A DNA stretch of 64,000 bases, taken from contig JALLLS010000097.1 of the NCBI GenBank assembly GCA_025094145.1, forward strand, positions 55,895-119,894, written 5' to 3'. The DNA comes from Spinellus fusiger. Lineage: Eukaryota > Mucoromycota > Mucoromycetes > Mucorales > Phycomycetaceae. The position numbers and the translations under genes are program-made. This document shows, in pieces, positions 1 to 10,951 of the stretch. The notes under the pieces were generated by a model that saw only the letters and a program-made list of their open reading frames with translations, had not been told where the DNA came from and made no database searches. The number at the start of each line of letters is the position of its first letter. Position 1 is the stretch's first letter.

Positions 1-2398
1 TCTCCCATCCCTCCAAACGCAACATCTTGCGCGACTCACGAGCAATACGCTGGGCGTGGTTCTCAGCATGTGCCGTGGCATGTGCTGCTGCCTGGAACTT
101 CTTCACCAGCTTACGCTCAACAGCACTTCGCATGTCAGAAACCACATAGGCCGCAAATCCAAAGGTAGCAATGCTCACAGCAGGCACCAACAGACGCCGC
201 ACATTCTGAGCCCCCACCATGCTCGACACACTCCAGATACTCGACATGGCATCCTTGAAGCCAAGCATGCGACCGCCCACCATGGCAGCGGCTCCCAGAG
301 AAAGAGCTGCACCCGAGAACTTCTCATCCAGAACTAAGTCAAAGAAATCAGTGGCCTCGACATTCACTTCCACCCGCCGTGTTGTGTTCTTCACCAGCAT
401 CTTCTCTACATCCGCCACCCGAGGATAATTGCCCAGATGCTCCGCCCCCATGCCATGCACCCGGTCAATGCACGTGGCTGTTTTCTGGCGGGCCTGGTGC
501 TCTGCCTGTCGCACCTCCTTCACCAGCGACTGTGACATGGAATCAGCAATGTCCTGTGCGTACTGCCAGATGAGAAAGATGCCTGGGTACTCAATGCCCT
601 GGATGGCAGACTCCACATGCTCCATGGCCTGACACAATGTCTGGTGGGTCTGCTTCTGGATCACAGACACAGCAGACTCTGCCACCTTCTCCACCTGGTC
701 CAACAGACGATCCCTCACACGCAGCAGGTGCTCGTACGCAGGCAAGTCTCTCTGCAGCTCCTGTGTGGCCTGCTCGTACTCTTGCTGGGCCATGTGCTTG
801 TTCACTCCAGACAGCACGTTGATGTCTGTCAACAGATTCACCAAGTAGTGCTTGGCAGGCGACAGCTTGGACTTTGTGCGGTTGCCAAGGACAAAGGCCC
901 GCAGACGCTCCTCAAGACGAGCAAAGTCTGGGGCGTCCAGTGCCCGTGACCCTGGGGCAAGATCCACATTGCCTGCACTGACGAAATGAACAAGGTCGTC
1001 GGCATCTGCATAAGTGGACGGCGACAATTGGCGGATCTGTTCAAGAATAAGACGCTTGCACCGCTCCTTGTCTCGGATCGAGTCGAATCGGTTCACAACA
1101 ATAAAGATGTGGGTCTTTTCGTTGGCGGCATTCCACAGGAACTCCTTGCCTGACAGAGTAAAGTGGTTTTCGGCACTCACAACAAACACAACCACATCAA
1201 TTTCTTCCTGGCGGGCAAAGACAGCGGTGGTTTTGACGGAATCGGTGTTGAGGCCAGGAGAGTCGATCAAGGCAATGTCGACCACGCCATTGTGAAGAAG
1301 ACTCTCCTGGGCAGACCGGGCGTCACTGGCATAGATCTTGAGCATTTTGTAGAGATCAAAGTGGTCGGTGATGACCTTGTACAGGTGGCGCATTTCTACA
1401 ATGTGGTAGGTGGAGGGATCAAGGCGGTTGTAGAGGTGGACTTCAGGAATGGCATGGACTTGTTCTAGGCCGTCGTTGAGTGTGGCATCCAGGACTTCAC
1501 AGAACATGCTTGTGCAGGGTTGTTGGTCGGCAGGCAGAAGTTCTCTCTTCAGGAGGGCATTCACAAAGGTACTCTTGCCGGAGTTCAGGTCGCCTGTGAC
1601 AAGGACTTTGGAGGAGGTGTCGGCAACACGTGTGTACAGGTTCTCGAGATGTCGTACGCACTGAGTGAGTTTTTCTTCGAGGAGGTTGGCAATGGATTGG
1701 TTTTCGAGGGTATGGAGGTCAGTGGTGGCATGGCCTACTTTGAGTTCCAAGTTGAGAATACTGAGCTCCTTGCCAATGTCTGCTTGGATGAGTTTGTTTT
1801 TTTCTACTTGTCGTTTGAATACTGTTTGGGGCTCCATGGCAGAGTGGACTGAGGAACGACGCACTGCTTCGATCACAGAAGAAGAGCCCATGTCGGGTTG
1901 TGAGGCTGTTTCCAGGTGGTGGTGGTAGTGGTGGTGGTGAAGAGGGTCGAGGGAGGAGGTGGCTGTTAGTGTCTGTGAGCGTTGAGGTAGAGGTCTTTGA
2001 GAGCGGGCTGTAGGATAATAGATGGAGGATCTGTATTGGCTTGACTGACGGAGGTCCTCACACATGCCCATAACAGCACTGATATGAGTCATGAGTCTCT
2101 GGCAGCTGTCTCTGTAGGTGCGCTGTTCCTGTGCTGCATTGAGTCTGTGTTGGTGGATACGGGCAGCTGTTAAGGAAGCAGAGGAGGTGGGAGAGGGAGA
2201 AAGAGAAAGGGGAGGAGAAGGAGGAGGAGAAGTGAGAATATGTGACTTTGGTACGAGACTAGTGTGACGTAGGTCCAATGATGAAGAGAGCTGTGAGTAG
2301 TGGCTGTCGTCCAAGGAGTCTATGATGGGTGCTGAGTTACGCCGAAGAGATCTTCTGGACGATAAGAAAGACGACCCAATAAATGCGTGTTCAGACAT
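1..2398 (-). CDS. FZO1: Mitofusin, Fzo1-type dynamin-related GTPase (3' end outside window)
   Basis: Transmembrane GTPase of the mitochondrial outer membrane that drives outer-membrane fusion. The frame starting at the ATG at 2398 stays open to position 1, about 799 codons, with no intron seen. The first ~200 residues are Ser/Pro/His-rich and low in complexity. The GTPase domain follows: P-loop GDLNSGKST near residue 267, then QQPCTSMFCEV (typical of fungal Fzo1), DSPGLN near residue 380 (G3) and NRFD near residue 436 (G4). Heptad-rich helices follow. A hydrophobic stretch around residues 735-755 (LLVPAVSIATFGFAAYVV) fits the paired membrane anchor, and then the C-terminal coiled coil begins and is cut by the window edge. 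Yeast Fzo1 is about 855 residues, so perhaps 50-100 residues are missing. The family match rests on visible motifs and is strong. Confidence 0.93.
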   Translation of the reverse strand, partial: MSEHAFIGSSFLSSRRSLRRNSAPIIDSLDDSHYSQLSSSLDLRHTSLVPKSHILTSPPPSPPLSLSPSPTSSASLTAARIHQHRLNAAQEQRTYRDSCQRLMTHISAVMGMCEDLRQSSQYRSSIYYPTARSQRPLPQRSQTLTATSSLDPLHHHHYHHHLETASQPDMGSSSVIEAVRRSSVHSAMEPQTVFKRQVEKNKLIQADIGKELSILNLELKVGHATTDLHTLENQSIANLLEEKLTQCVRHLENLYTRVADTSSKVLVTGDLNSGKSTFVNALLKRELLPADQQPCTSMFCEVLDATLNDGLEQVHAIPEVHLYNRLDPSTYHIVEMRHLYKVITDHFDLYKMLKIYASDARSAQESLLHNGVVDIALIDSPGLNTDSVKTTAVFARQEEIDVVVFVVSAENHFTLSGKEFLWNAANEKTHIFIVVNRFDSIRDKERCKRLILEQIRQLSPSTYADADDLVHFVSAGNVDLAPGSRALDAPDFARLEERLRAFVLGNRTKSKLSPAKHYLVNLLTDINVLSGVNKHMAQQEYEQATQELQRDLPAYEHLLRVRDRLLDQVEKVAESAVSVIQKQTHQTLCQAMEHVESAIQGIEYPGIFLIWQYAQDIADSMSQSLVKEVRQAEHQARQKTATCIDRVHGMGAEHLGNYPRVADVEKMLVKNTTRRVEVNVEATDFFDLVLDEKFSGAALSLGAAAMVGGRMLGFKDAMSSIWSVSSMVGAQNVRRLLVPAVSIATFGFAAYVVSDMRSAVERKLVKKFQAAAHATAHAENHAQRIARESRKMLRLEGWE

Positions 2399-3684
2399 TA
2401 AGAAGGGATAAGAAAGAGATTCATTGAAAATTCTTTAAAATTCTTTTCAATATTTTTTCATCGGTAAAATTAAGGACCGAGCATGGCTGTGCTAGGATCC
2501 CAGGTGACGTTGCGCTACAGGTGGAATAATAAGAGTGACAAGGGTGTGCTTGGAAAGGAGAGGGAAGAAGGAGGGGGTAGAAGTTGACGCTTTATTTTAT
2601 TTTTAACAAGATGTCTCTTTTCCTGTGTATTTTATGCTGTTGGTGAACAATCAATGCATGGGTGTTTGTCCTTACAGCCCCTCAAAACAGTGCACTCTAC
2701 TCAGGGCATAAAGAATGAAAGCGAGAATAACAATAGCACTAAAGAGATAATAACAGAGAGATACAACAACATCTTCAATGAGCTTTACACCAGGACTTGG
2801 GCTGGTGGGAGGTAGTTTCAAGGCCCATATGCCACTCTTCAATATAGTCTATTCTCTTTTTCATGGTGCTGTAATTGTAATTGTTGTAATTGTTGTAATT
2901 GTTGTTATTGTTGTTATTGCTATTATTGCTATTATTGCTATTATTGCTATATTTACAAATAGAGAACTACATTGGACTTGGAATGTGTGCTTATTTAATA
3001 GATCAAGAAATGGCAGTAGGTTGGAAATAACAAGAGAATAGACTCTTCCCCAACAACTAATAACAAGTACATGCACTTGGACACTTGGACATTGAGACAA
3101 GTCTACACTTCCTCTGCTAAGAATGGGGCTGTGGGAGAGTTATACCATCGTCATTGTTATATGTAGAATAGCACAAGACACGTGGTGAGTAACAAGACAA
3201 GGATAGACTCTTTCTACTGCCTTTACTCCAAGTTCCTCTGTCTCTATACATTCTTGGTGGGTGGGTGGCTGTTATTAATAAGTGTCAGACTAATGTATAT
3301 TCTTGATGAACTAGGATAGAAACACACTACAGTGCCCATTAACAGTGGTAATAATATTACATAGAAAGAGATTAGATCTACTTGTATTCTTTTTTAAAAA
3401 ATAAAAAATAAAAATAAAAAAGTAGAGGAAGTATCTATTCTGGTAACTTTACAGACAGTAAATTGCCTTCTGATCAACACATAGCCCATAAACAGAGCAC
3501 AACTGTTAACGTGCAGGCTAACCAAGTAAGTCTATGGATTTATATCAGTTTCACTCAAGGTCCATTGGCATATATCCATTGAGCCTCAGTGATTGGCTGA
3601 GAATAGTCTTGTAATGACTAAGTATTTCTTTTGTGATTGGCCTCTTTTTTACTTAAAACCCCTTTCAAAATGTGCCTTGAATTA
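2399..3684. other. FZO1 upstream region, no gene seen
   Basis: This is the 5' flank of the mitofusin gene and an AT-rich stretch beyond it. The first 200 bases contain A/T tracts and polypurine runs. No coding region is convincing here: the ORFs over 2778-3100 are produced by the period-9 microsatellite listed separately. Confidence 0.6.
2871..2951. repeat. Compound period-9 microsatellite
   Basis: Tandem array of about nine 9-base units that drift from GTAATTGTT through GTTATTGTT to ATTATTGCT. Each block of identical units is separated from the next by a single substitution. It encodes Val/Ile-rich shadows on both strands that are not genes. Confidence 0.9.
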
Positions 3685-4525
3685 TACAGTCACACCCAAT
3701 TGAATTTAATACTTGTTGAAGGCTCAATCAAGGTTGACTGTGATTGTGGGTATAGCTGTAATAAAACCCACAATTCAAAATAGTGTCAGAAACATCAATA
3801 AACATATATCACTATTCTATTTAGAGATTCATAGAGAACCTATGTATGAAAATATAAATAAAAAAGAGCCAGTGGGAGGGACCTCAGACACCTGGAAAGG
3901 GTCATTAGAAAGGGTCCATTTGCCTCATAGAATCAGTTGAAATTGGAATGATTGAAGATTCAGATGGATGTATGTAGAAACACCATGATCAGCCACTGCA
4001 ATCAGTTAGGGTTCGAATCTCCACATCACAAGCAAGCCTACACTGAAGAACACAAGGAGAAACAGCTTTGATGGGCAAGTGGGCTGGCTGTTATACTGAG
4101 GCCTATGCCAGAGGGTGGAAAGAGACCAATCAAATTAGGGTGCTTTGAGTACTATCATACAAAGCCCTGAATTAAACCCAATTGAACACATTTGGTATGC
4201 CTTGGAAAGACTAATTAAAGAAAGAAGGGTATCTATTACCAATGTTGGAGGTTTGAAGGTTCTACTTGCAGAAGAGTGGGAGTGAGTTGGTGTTGAACTT
4301 GCATAATGATGAGTTCAAAGTATGACATGTATACCAGGCAGTCACTGATGCCAAAGGAGACCCTACAAAATATTAAAAGTATTATTATATTTTCGATAAA
4401 TAAAAGATTTTGAGCCTTAGTATGCTGAAGTTTGAAGCCTCTATATCAAATGTAAAGTGTTTTATTTGATGCTGAACATGTCCTATCTATTTCATCCTGA
4501 TATTTATTTTCAATTGTATGACTGA
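3685..4525 (+). mobile_element. Degenerate, internally deleted Tc1-like element (family B)
   Basis: The left end begins TACAGTCACACCCAATTG, and the right end (about 4511-4525) carries the inverted CAATTGTATGACTG. The body matches the longer copy at 28683-30047, in the same order: a helix-turn-helix relic, the stretch encoding an SYNQL-like segment, and the 3' part encoding the Asn-Pro-Ile-Glu block of a Tc1/mariner DDE transposase, NPIEHIWYALERL. At about 841 bp it is roughly 500 bp shorter than that copy, so the middle has been lost. No open frame longer than about 75 codons remains. It cannot encode a working transposase. Confidence 0.8.
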
Positions 4526-6090
4526 ACAGTATAATCATCGCCATTTCAATAAGTGATCCTCTGTGATTGGATGTAAATACACTCTTTCCGGAAACTATTG
4601 GTGCAACAATAAAAATGAATCTGGTGCACAGCGTAAAATAATCTCCGGAAAGAGTGTAATATTTATTTTTTCTGGTATAAAAATAGTCCAGAATTTGAAA
4701 CTGTCGATTCCATTCATTTGGTCACTTTACTATAACAGTCTTATATCTTACAAATAAAAAAAGATATTACTGTTCCCATCTTACAGTCTACCAAATCAAA
4801 GTGAATCCGGGATTGCCAATAGGATACAGTGTTTAAATCCAAGATGAGATAATTGCAATAAAGGAGATAACTATAAAGACAAAAATGAATGAGACAAAAA
4901 CACAGGAGTGTTCAACAACCTACCCTGTGCTTTGGATAAGTGTATTGATCATTATAAAAGACAAAAGACAAAAGAAAGAAGGCACTGTCCGATGTACTAA
5001 CTGTGGACACTTTAATCATAAACTTATAAAAGCACATTGGTATTGGAATAAGAAAAAGGTTCAAATACAACCCATCCAAACCACCTGTAATAGTTATTGG
5101 TACGGGAAGTAAATTAAATAGAATAGTATTGGATTGACCACTGTAGTATACCAAATATTAATATATAAAAATAAAAATAAAAACACCATAAAATGGTGTG
5201 CTATGAGTGGTGTAGAGCTACATTGTAAGGACTTGTAGAAAAATAACATTTTCAAACCCTTCCGATGAACTGTGGAAAGGTTATCAACCGTTCCGCTTTA
5301 TTTTATCGAGAAAAGTCAATACTTTATAAACAGTTATCCTATCGCCATATCAAATTCGACTCTTTCTTGGGGAGAAGTTTAGATTTTTACAGATAAACTG
5401 TCCAAATACTATATCTATTTTGTCTCATTCAATTTACAATTGTCTCTTTTTAGTACAATAATGTTGCAAGGCGATGATATAGCTTATTTATTATGTATGA
5501 AAATTTGTGGCTTAATTTGTTTGGCATCCTCAACCTATCAGAAGGAAGAAGACATGAAGAGAGGAGAACATTAGCTATAAATGAAGAGGAAAAGAAGAGG
5601 AAAAGAAGAGGAAACTCCACCTTGGATCATTGTCTATTTCTTGATCTACTGCCAGAGTAGTTACCAAAGAAACTGACCATTGAACCACCATAGTGGGTAG
5701 AAACGGCACAATAAGTGACAAGAAGGAGAAACAAGAGAGAGAGAGAGAGACTGAAGAATCTAAAGACACTAAGGACACTAAGGACACTAAGCCGCAGTGT
5801 TGCGTGTTGGGAGACATTTGGTAGAAGTATTTCTCTCCTAAAGAGTCACTAGATAAAGGTCTTGCATTCGTATAATGGAAATGGAAATGGAAACAAGACC
5901 TTGCAAGACTCGGATAATTTAGACTGCTGATACTAAGAAGGTTAGTAGACTTCCATGATTTACTCTTCTTTGGTCGGAACTTTCTATCTAAAGTAGTAGC
6001 TGTTAGAGTAGCTGTAGAGAAATTAGATGTATCTGCTGAGATATATACTTTCTCTTATGTACTCTCCAAAGAGAACAGCATATCTTCTTT
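4526..6090. other. AT-rich spacer with small relics
   Basis: Holds the 81-bp foldback element at 4578-4658, a 75-codon frame at 4885-5112 containing a CxxC...H zinc-knuckle-like patch (CTNCGHFNHK), a (GA)n run near 5731-5750 and three copies of GGACACTAA near 5765-5792. I see no supported gene. Confidence 0.5.
4578..4658. mobile_element. 81-bp miniature inverted-repeat element (MITE)
   Basis: Perfect 15-base terminal inverted repeats, TACACTCTTTCCGGA at 4578-4592 and its complement at 4644-4658, each ending in TA. The inner sequence AAACTATTGGTGCAACAATA also matches the subterminal sequence of the deleted DDE element at 39159-39747. This is a deletion derivative of that family with nothing but its ends. 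Confidence 0.85.
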
Positions 6091-6592
6091 ATCTGACGCT
6101 TAGATTGACTCTTTCTGAGGAGGATCCCTTATCTTCTCTTTTTCTACCTTTTGTTTCCCAAGAACTGTGGTGACTGACTGATCTATGATTTCAGGTACTT
6201 GTATCAAGAGTGTTCTTAATGGTAACACCAACAATGCTCGGACATACATAGTTTCAGCACTGTTGAGATGTAGATTTTTCAACATGAGCTGGGTCATCTT
6301 GTAGTCACCAAGAATAGAAGAGTGTGCTTTAAAGGTATGGCCGTCAATGGTCAGGCCACTACCTTCACAAGCAGCAACTCAGTCTTCTTCTGGCTGGAGA
6401 ATAACCTCTACAATTGTCCTAGGTTCTCTTTTATGGGTAGACATAGCAAGAGCTATACCATTAGGAAAGGCTTTAATGGCCTCCTTGTTGAACTGAGATG
6501 CTACACCGGTGTTGGTGACATTGGAGAGCATGAAAGGCTTCTTGCTTACTTCCCATGGAGGCAGAAAAAAGACGGTCTTGTACTATGTTGCT
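6091..6592 (-). pseudogene. Gag/ORF1-like retroelement fragment, decayed
   Basis: Reading the minus strand from about 6592 gives an almost continuous frame, interrupted by one stop near 6383, that includes VSNVTNTGVASQFNKEAIKA, GIALAMSTHKREPRTIVEVI and GLTIDGHTFKAHSSILGDYK, and ends EKEKIRDPPQKESI at 6100. The layout resembles the RNA-binding ORF1/gag-like proteins of mucoralean retroelements, as far as I recall those families. No zinc knuckle or reverse transcriptase follows. It lies directly downstream, in its own orientation, of the dispersed leader repeat at 6614-6770, which supports a retroelement origin. Moderate to low confidence on family. Confidence 0.4.
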
Positions 6593-6613
6593 ACAGTGTA
6601 CAAACAAATAGCT

Positions 6614-6770
6614 ATACACACCAGGAGATTTTTCTGGCCTTTAAGCGATGATATCTTCGCCTTTTAAAACTGAAAATATCTTGCCTTTTATGGAACTGTA
6701 CTTGAAATCAAAGGTTTGCAAGTATCCAAAATTTTCTTACCTTTTATGGAATACCTCAATATCAAATTAT
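6614..6770 (-). repeat. Dispersed repeat copy 1 (retroelement leader-like)
   Basis: About 155 bases shared with 28230-28384. Both contain CACACCAGGAGATTTTTCTG at one end and end in ATACCTCAATAT. In minus orientation it reads TTAAAGGCCAGAAAAATCTC, close to the core-promoter-like sequence upstream of the Tsc2 gene at 18342-18373. Confidence 0.8.
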
Positions 6771-7515
6771 ATTATCAATAAAATATTGTTTATGAATAAA
6801 ATTATTTATTATGATAATATAGCTAATAATACTGTAGCTAATAATAATATAGCTAATAATATACTATTACTATAGCTACTGCTGTTCTAGGTATATTCTT
6901 TCATAGCAATAGAATCTATACCCTAGAAGCCTTGTGCTTTAATATTGGGAGATAGATAACTATGCTCAGGAGTATACCCTAGACAGCCTAGACCGTATAG
7001 AAGGAAGAAGACCACCTTGGACTGACTTAAGAAGAGTCTTAACTTATCTAATAACAGAAGAGTATATTAGTGATAGTTCAATCAAGACAGATAGTATGCT
7101 TACCTTTTAGTTAATACTTGTCTTGAGAATAATAAGCCATATGCTATCTATTAAAAGAAGAGTCAGTACTATGTCTTGTACATTGCAATGAGCTCAAGCC
7201 CAGATGATGACACTGCTTACCTTTTTATCTCAAGAATAGTCCTTGGTAGTGTCTATCACCTCCTTCTATTGTTTTTCTTTGTTAATAACCATACATTACC
7301 TTGCTTATTTATGCTCATCTTGACAAGTACTTGGGTGTCAAATATTATAGGCAGTGTGAAAAACAACAAAAGAATAACAGACAAAAGAATAAGAAAATAT
7401 TTTCATTTTGGTGACGTATCACTTTAGCCTCCACTTTCCAATAATTTATTAAGTCAAAATCCTCAAGTCAAACAGCTCACTCTCTTTCTGTTTTTATATT
7501 GAAATCTCTTTTACC
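6771..7515. other. AT-rich spacer, nothing recognised
   Basis: Contains short (AATAATATAGCT)-like repeats around 6815-6870 and no convincing coding region. The 83-codon frame at 7176-7427 has a hydrophobic patch but no recognisable family features. Confidence 0.5.
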
Positions 7516-10434
7516 ATGTCCCTCACCACCATCAACTTCAAGAAGAATGGAATTCCCACCTGCACTGTCTGCCAAAAGACATTTAAGACCAAGGAAAATC
7601 TGAAATCACACCTTTCTACTCATAAAATGTAAGGATAATCTCAAGTCTAAAAGTAATGTTGCTCATTCTCTACTATGAATAGTTCCATGCCTGAGTCTTC
7701 TTCTGGGTATTTATTGTAGAAACAGAAGCATAGAATGATAAGAACCAAGCTCATCATGATTTCTTTCTATTGTTTACAGACCTCTCCCCGCCATCACCAC
7801 AGTCTTCCGTGTAGAAGAGGAAGGTGATGATGACCAGGAGTTTGTTGTTGAAGATGAGGAAGTTCTTGAAGAAGAACCTCTTTGGGTTACCGGGGAAGAT
7901 GATTTCGACAGCAGCAACAACACCTTTGAGGAGGCTGCCTCTGTAGATGATATCTTCCCATTCTCGACAAAGCTGGAGATGATCATACATCGTTTCTTTA
8001 CTGAAAATGAGGAACGTATCTCAAGAAGATTTGCAGGGGAGATCATCACCTTGTGCAAAGATGTGAGAGAGGCTTGTCTTGCCAATCCTCAGGAGAAAGT
8101 CCCTGCTTTAAACAGGGTTCTTAACCTCGAGAAGAGGGTGAGAAGCCATGTCCCCAAGTTCCACACCACCACCCATAATGTTACAGTGGTTGAAACCTGC
8201 AAAGGCTTGCCCCCACCACCACCATCCACCAGTTCTCTATGAACAAACCCTCCGAGCATTTGAGGCTCCTCACCGCCAACCCCCTCAAGACAAAGATGCT
8301 CTCTGCCCTGCCAGACAGAACTCCAAATCAACGAGTTTCTGTAACTCAGGGAGAGAAGTGGAGAACTCACCCGCTGTTTCAGCACCCCATGGTCACTGTT
8401 ACCATCAACGGTACTTCTGTTGATCTCTGGGTTGGAGACATTGTGCATGCCTCTCTCGGTGAAACAACAACAACAACAACAACATACAAGCTCGCCTCTT
8501 TCTTCATGCAACATGGTAGACTGATGGCTGAGGCTTATGAAGCAACACCTGGTTTCTCTGTTGGCAGCGTTGTCATTCTTGACATTGTTAGAGACATTAA
8601 GATTTCTTCCACTACCCACATTAACTCCACCAACCACCACCCTCTCAAAAGAGTCACTACTAGCTCCAGAAGACAGTTCATGCCAGTGAAAATTGTGCCT
8701 CTGAACTTGTTCTCGGATGACACAAGTGGAAACACCACCAAGAAGTGGAATAAGTTTGAGAGTTAGGTGATGTCTCCTGCCGCAATGGCATTCAAAGAAC
8801 AAAACAGGGTTGAGAATATGTTCTTTCTTTGCACCAGCAACAAGTTGTCGGCAATAGAGATGCTTCCGGAGCTGGTAAAGGACCTGGAGATGTTGGAGAG
8901 AGGCGTCGAGATGTTCGATGTGGAGTTTGGAGAATCTGTCCTTGTTGTTGGTGTACTTCACCTCATCATGGCAGACAATCCTATGCATGCGGCTGTGGCA
9001 TGTAGTCTCGGTGCAAGTGCCAATCTACCATGTAGAAAATGTTTCTGGAGGAAGAGAAGTGGAAGTGCAGTAGTGGAGGGTGCCCCTGCCAGAAGAAGAG
9101 AAGAGTTGGTGGAGATGTGCCAACAGTACAACAACAACCCCAACAATGCCAGCCCCAGAAGTAACCCCAGCACTGGCTATAAGCTAACTGGTGGTGAAGC
9201 CTTCTTGTCTCTCCAGTCGTGGGATCCCTCCAAGGATTGCCCAGTAGAAATCTTGCATACTATCCTCCTTGGTGTTGCCAAACACTTTGTGATTGGTATG
9301 GTGCCATTTTACACAGAAAAAGAAGTCAAGCACTTGGAAGAAAGCTTCTTCAACTACAACTCAAAGGCTTTCACAAGAAAGCACCGCACAACTTTTCGCC
9401 TCTGTGGCTCATATCTCGGAAGAGATTTTAAGATCATTGTTCAGCAGATGCCCACCATTTTGAATCAATTAATTCAAAAACGACTCATCAGCAACAATAC
9501 TTCAAAGGCAATCATTTTTGATTGTTTTGTTAAGCTCGGTTCTCTTGTATCCCTGTTATACATGCAAAGAATTGAAACATCATTAGATGTTTATTTGAAC
9601 AATGTGGAGTCCATTGTCACAGATTTGAAGAGATCAATTGCCAACTACGATGCATTGGCAGCACCCAGCAAGTCTGCAAAGAAAGCAACCATTGGCAGCA
9701 CTCTCAAGTTGCATTTGCTCGGTCATCTTTGTGAAGATATTACTCGCTTTGCCTCGCCCATTCATTATGAAACAGAAAGAGGCGAGCAATTCAACAAGTT
9801 TATCCGTGAAAGGATAATCTTCACTAACAGACGCTCGCCCTCTCAAGATGTTGCCGTTTCCTTTGGGAAAAAGTACATGTCGGTACACATCTTCCAAGGT
9901 GGGTACTGGCAGGTACCAGGCTATGGTGGTCTTCTCACTGCTGGTGCCAAGGTTAAGCTGTTCCAACAGTTCCGTCCTCTTGTTCTCTCCCATGAGCCTG
10001 CTGATAATAACAGCAGCTCCAAAAGTATTGTTGTTGGTCTTGCTGGTTTGTTTTTGTTGTCTTCTGCTGTCTTGCCTGTCTTTGGTAAGATTGTTGCCAT
10101 TGAGAAGAATATTGCCACAATTCTTCCATACAACTTCAAACTAGCCTCTGACCAAAACTCACTCACTCACTCACAACATCTGGCTTTTGCCAAAGAAACC
10201 CACAACCTTTCCTCTTTTTTTGCCATTGGCCTTAAAGATAACATTGGAAACAATGTTGTCTTGCCCTTGAGCACCACTGTTGAGGTGAGCTATGATGGTG
10301 TAGTAGTTGTAGAGGCAGTTGACATTCAGTCAATGAATGAATGCACTGTGCTCAATGTAAGTAAGTTTGGCTCTCTCTTTTGGACAATGACCACTGGAGT
10401 TAATTCTGTGTGGTCCCACAATAAATATTTTTAA
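7516..10434 (+). pseudogene. C2H2 zinc-finger / Tnp2-like (CACTA-type) transposase-related gene, interrupted
   Basis: Exon 1 (7516-7628) encodes a C2H2 finger, C16-x2-C19-x12-H32-x3-H36. A GT...AG intron of 151 nt (7629-7779) leads into an acidic region and a helical segment ending at the stop at 8240-8242. The homologous frame continues in another phase from the (CCA)n tract near 8215-8238, runs to an in-frame TAG at 8764-8766, then continues in the same phase to TAA at 10434. The last part (555 codons) contains a Cys pair in LPCRKCFW, the block CPVEILHTILLGVAKH and a late H/E block (HYETERGEQFNKFIRER), which resemble fungal Tnp2/Transposase_21 proteins. One frameshift and one nonsense codon make it a probable pseudogene; sequencing error or a missed intron could give the same picture. 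The family call is tentative. Confidence 0.55.
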
Positions 10435-10951
10435 ACATTGTTATGCTGCAAATACTGTGGGTTTAAGGGTAACATATTATGTTAAGAGAGGAATATCAGT
10501 GACTGAGTTATAAAATTAAGAAGATTCTTGTTCTATTTTTTGTCTTTACAGCCAATTTTCTACTTTATAATTGCAAAGTCAATTATCTTTGTTCTGATAG
10601 GCAGGCAGAGTTTGAAATCGACCCTCTGGACAACAAAAAGGCATTTTCAAACACATTAGCCAATCATAAGAAGATTTTGATTTTATTCTCAGAATATTTC
10701 TTTATATATCCCAAAAATCTCCTTGTGTGTAGCATTGAGCTATTGTTTAACCTTATGGTGTTGAGCGGACTATGTTTAATACCAGTCGCCTCCGAAATTA
10801 TTATGACAGGAGCCATGCAATAATACAAAAAAAAACTGACTTAATGCTGACAAAGAACGAGAAACGCGTCACAAGGCATTGAGATTCCTATAAAAACAGG
10901 TAAGGAAAAGCAAGAGTGATCTTATTATCGTCCATCTTTCCTCTCTATACT
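10435..10951 (+). promoter_or_regulatory. Glutaredoxin upstream region with shared repeat module
   Basis: Includes the dispersed module at 10596-10733, an ACGCGT (MluI cell-cycle-box-like) hexamer at 10864-10869, and a TATAAAAA box at 10889-10896, 56 bases before the start codon. A CCAAT pentamer lies within the module (CATTAGCCAATC). The role of each is inferred from sequence only. Confidence 0.55.
10596..10733 (+). repeat. Upstream module shared with the Tsc2 gene, copy 1
   Basis: Matches 18205-18373 over its whole length with gaps: GATAGGCAGGCAGAGTTTGAA at the left, AAACACATTAGCCAAT in the middle, and TATATCCCAAAAATCTCC with TGTGTAG at the right. Both copies lie directly upstream of a plus-strand gene. 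Confidence 0.85.

Noticed and set aside
1163..1852. Two plus-strand frames over 100 codons
   Set aside because: Antisense shadows of the mitofusin GTPase domain.
4885..5112. 75-codon frame with CTNCGHFNHK zinc-knuckle-like patch
   Set aside because: Only two Cys and scattered His fit; the last Cys of a CCHC knuckle is absent. Possibly transposon debris, but too short to call.
8089..8988. Minus-strand frame of 299 codons
   Set aside because: It lies antisense to the C2H2/Tnp2-like gene, whose plus-strand frames have recognisable motifs. The antisense protein is Cys- and Val-rich in a pattern that follows from the GT/AC repeats of the coding strand.
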